This document shows, piece by piece, positions 62,737 through 64,000 of a DNA stretch of 64,000 nucleotides (its first letter is position 1; each line of letters starts with the position of its first letter). The translations under genes and the position numbers were made by a program. The notes under the pieces are model-generated. The model made no database searches. It was not told where the DNA came from and was given only the letters and a program-made list of their open reading frames with translations. Origin of the DNA: Acidimicrobiia bacterium (lineage in GTDB: Bacteria; Actinomycetota; Acidimicrobiia; Acidimicrobiales; Bin134); NCBI GenBank assembly GCA_022826705.1, contig JAJDUJ010000011.1, positions 124,001-188,000 on the forward strand. The letters run 5' to 3'.

Positions 62737-63234
62737 GTGCCTGTCGCATCTGGACCAAAAATCACTCCGCTGCGAGCGATTGTCTACACCGTGGTCAGCA
62801 TCGGGCTAGGGGTGGGCCTGGTGTTCGCGGTGGTGTCGCTGGCCGGCTCCGATCAGATCGAGGTGAGGCTGGGCGACGACGATTTCAACGCCGGCGACGC
62901 CGAGAACCTGGCCGCCGAGATCGCCGAGCGGGGCCCGGTGCCGTGGGCCCCGTTGAGCCGAGGGCGCAGCATCTGGATCAACCACATAGGCGACGACCCC
63001 GAGAAGGGATGGTTCGCCTTCGACGTGCAGTCTCCTGGCGCAATCGGCGACTGCGTGGTGGATTGGGACGCCGACCGGAAGCTGTTCATCGACACCTGCG
63101 ATCCGGGGCTGGTGTATTCGGCCACCGGGGAGGGTTTGACCCAGTTCGGGGTGTGGGTGGACGACGGCGACCTCATCGTGGACGTGAACGCCAACGATCT
63201 CACTGAAACTCCCGCTCCCGCTGTTGAGGAATAG
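62737..63234 (+). CDS. Membrane-anchored protein of unknown function
   Basis: This 165-residue protein has one N-terminal membrane anchor (about residues 12-35) and an external domain of about 130 residues with two cysteines, in GDCVVDWD and DTCDPG, that could form a disulfide. The region FDVQSPGAIGDCVVDWD loosely resembles Rieske-like folds, but the cluster-binding His/Cys pairs are missing. The GTG start at 62737 has AAGGA upstream. No operon partner is obvious; it lies between sucC and the pcrA-like gene. I do not assign a function. Confidence 0.68.
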   Translation: MPVASGPKITPLRAIVYTVVSIGLGVGLVFAVVSLAGSDQIEVRLGDDDFNAGDAENLAAEIAERGPVPWAPLSRGRSIWINHIGDDPEKGWFAFDVQSPGAIGDCVVDWDADRKLFIDTCDPGLVYSATGEGLTQFGVWVDDGDLIVDVNANDLTETPAPAVEE

Positions 63235-63240
63235 CCGAGG

Positions 63241-64000
63241 TCAGACCTTTTCGAGGCGAGCGAACGAGGCCATAAGCACTTTGGTGCCTTCGGTGGTGAA
63301 GTTGACGGTGATCTCGGCGTCGCCACCTGCCCCTTTCACGTCGGTTACCACGCCGAGGCCGAACTTGGCGTGATTCACGTCGTCGCCCACCACCAACTGC
63401 ACCGGGTTGGGGTCGGCCTCGACTGGGGTTCGGGCGGATTGGGCGGCGTCCACCATGCGATCCCGTCCGGGGAAGGAGCCAGCGTCGCGAAGAGCACTCC
63501 TGGATGAGCGGGCTCGGCTGCTGCCGCGGTCGTCAATCAGTTCTTCGGGGATCTCCTCCAGGAACCTGGACGGCGCGTTGTACATCGAGGCGCCGTGGAC
63601 ATTTCGAGTCCAGGCATGGGTCAGATACAGGCGCTGCTGGGCCCGGGTGATTCCCACATAGGCCAAACGGCGCTCCTCTTCTAACTCGTCGGGCTCGGTG
63701 ATCGATCGGATGTGGGGGAATATGCCCTCTTCCATGCCGATCAAGAACACCACGGGATACTCAAGGCCCTTGGCCGAGTGCAGTGTCATCAGGGTGAGCT
63801 GGGAGTCCTCAGTCATCTCATCGGTGTCGGACACGAGGCTGACCAACTCCAAAAAGTCGCTCACGTTCTCGCTCTCGGTGGCCGCGCTGATCAACTCGTC
63901 GAGGTTCTCCAAGCGACCCATGGCCTGCACGCTCGCTTCGGTGTTGCCTGTGGTTTCGCGGTCGGCCTCGACCTCCAACTGGTCGAGATAGCCGCTTTTC
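63241..64000 (-). CDS. pcrA: UvrD/PcrA-type DNA helicase (C-terminal part)
   Basis: This is the C-terminal third (about 250 residues) of a superfamily 1 helicase; the reading frame is open to the right window edge, so the N-terminus and Walker motifs are not seen. Motifs V and VI are visible as LMTLHSAKGLEYPVVFLIGMEEG (part: TLHSAKGLEYPVVFLIG) and RRLAYVGITRAQQRLYL. A C-terminal Tudor-like domain (DDVNHAKFGLGVVTDVKG) that binds RNA polymerase in PcrA is present. It acts in repair and replication conflict resolution. The name is by motif; UvrD1 is the near alternative. Confidence 0.9.
   Translation of the reverse strand, partial: KSGYLDQLEVEADRETTGNTEASVQAMGRLENLDELISAATESENVSDFLELVSLVSDTDEMTEDSQLTLMTLHSAKGLEYPVVFLIGMEEGIFPHIRSITEPDELEEERRLAYVGITRAQQRLYLTHAWTRNVHGASMYNAPSRFLEEIPEELIDDRGSSRARSSRSALRDAGSFPGRDRMVDAAQSARTPVEADPNPVQLVVGDDVNHAKFGLGVVTDVKGAGGDAEITVNFTTEGTKVLMASFARLEKV

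Noticed and set aside
62737..63234. Possible Rieske iron-sulfur protein.
   Set aside because: The CxH and CxxH cluster motifs are missing; only two isolated cysteines remain.

Overview
The window is a GC-rich, tightly packed bacterial chromosome segment. I infer a high-GC actinobacterium, most likely an Acidimicrobiia-type lineage. The reasons are two WhiB-family iron-sulfur regulators, a UPF0182 giant membrane protein, a zincin-like DUF2342 protein, a SenX3/RegX3-like phosphate two-component pair with a Streptomyces-like PHO box, a PDZ-Lon secreted-type protease, frequent GTG starts and many 4-nt ATGA/GTGA overlaps. The lineage is an inference from gene content; no rRNA is present to confirm it. 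I see no tRNA, rRNA, CRISPR array, transposase or integrase. No gene-free stretch reaches 300 bases.

Layout. 1-4875: an oligopeptide/dipeptide ABC importer (substrate-binding protein cut by the window edge, two permeases, two ATPases), with a large nested palindrome inside the start of the second ATPase gene. 4887-8311: two ABC-2 ATPase/permease pairs in one operon. 8353-18940: a cupin, UPF0182, a DivIVA-like coiled coil, a PDZ-Lon protease, a HEAT-repeat protein, MreB, MoaE, a DUF2342 protein with an altered zinc motif, and an MFS transporter. 18963-28644: a phosphate regulon (RegX3-like regulator, SenX3-like kinase, PhoU, PstBACS, a NUDIX hydrolase, polyphosphate kinase) with a PHO box and a terminator. 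28869-35464: two WhiB proteins, a TIM-barrel epimerase, a small TatA gene, and an AAA ATPase plus VWA pair separated by an inverted GH1-like gene that lacks both catalytic glutamates. 35599-39085: succinate dehydrogenase SdhCAB. 39578-45719: an accessory-looking stretch with a two-gene operon (zinc ribbon, nuclease-like and RecQ helicase fusion plus a small coiled-coil protein), a DUF368 membrane protein, and an A/T-rich NYN-domain nuclease gene preceded by a 17-bp hairpin.

46796-54375: a cobalamin salvage cluster (BtuFCD importer, CobO, CbiZ, CobU, CobS, CbiB, CobT) headed by a cobalamin riboswitch whose likely expression platform hides the btuF ribosome binding site; a CobC-like gene lies just upstream. 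55240-62613: central metabolism (malate and isocitrate dehydrogenases, methylenetetrahydrofolate reductase, PurH, PurN, SucCD). The window ends in a PcrA/UvrD helicase gene cut by the edge.

The genes form a coherent core: TCA-cycle enzymes (Icd, SucCD, SdhCAB, Mdh), phosphate uptake and polyphosphate storage under one two-component system, and B12 scavenging rather than visible de novo corrin synthesis. The best candidates for something undescribed are the RecQ-nuclease/coiled-coil operon, the catalytically dead GH1-like protein inside an AAA/VWA locus, the palindromic element inside dppF, and the NYN gene with its hairpin.
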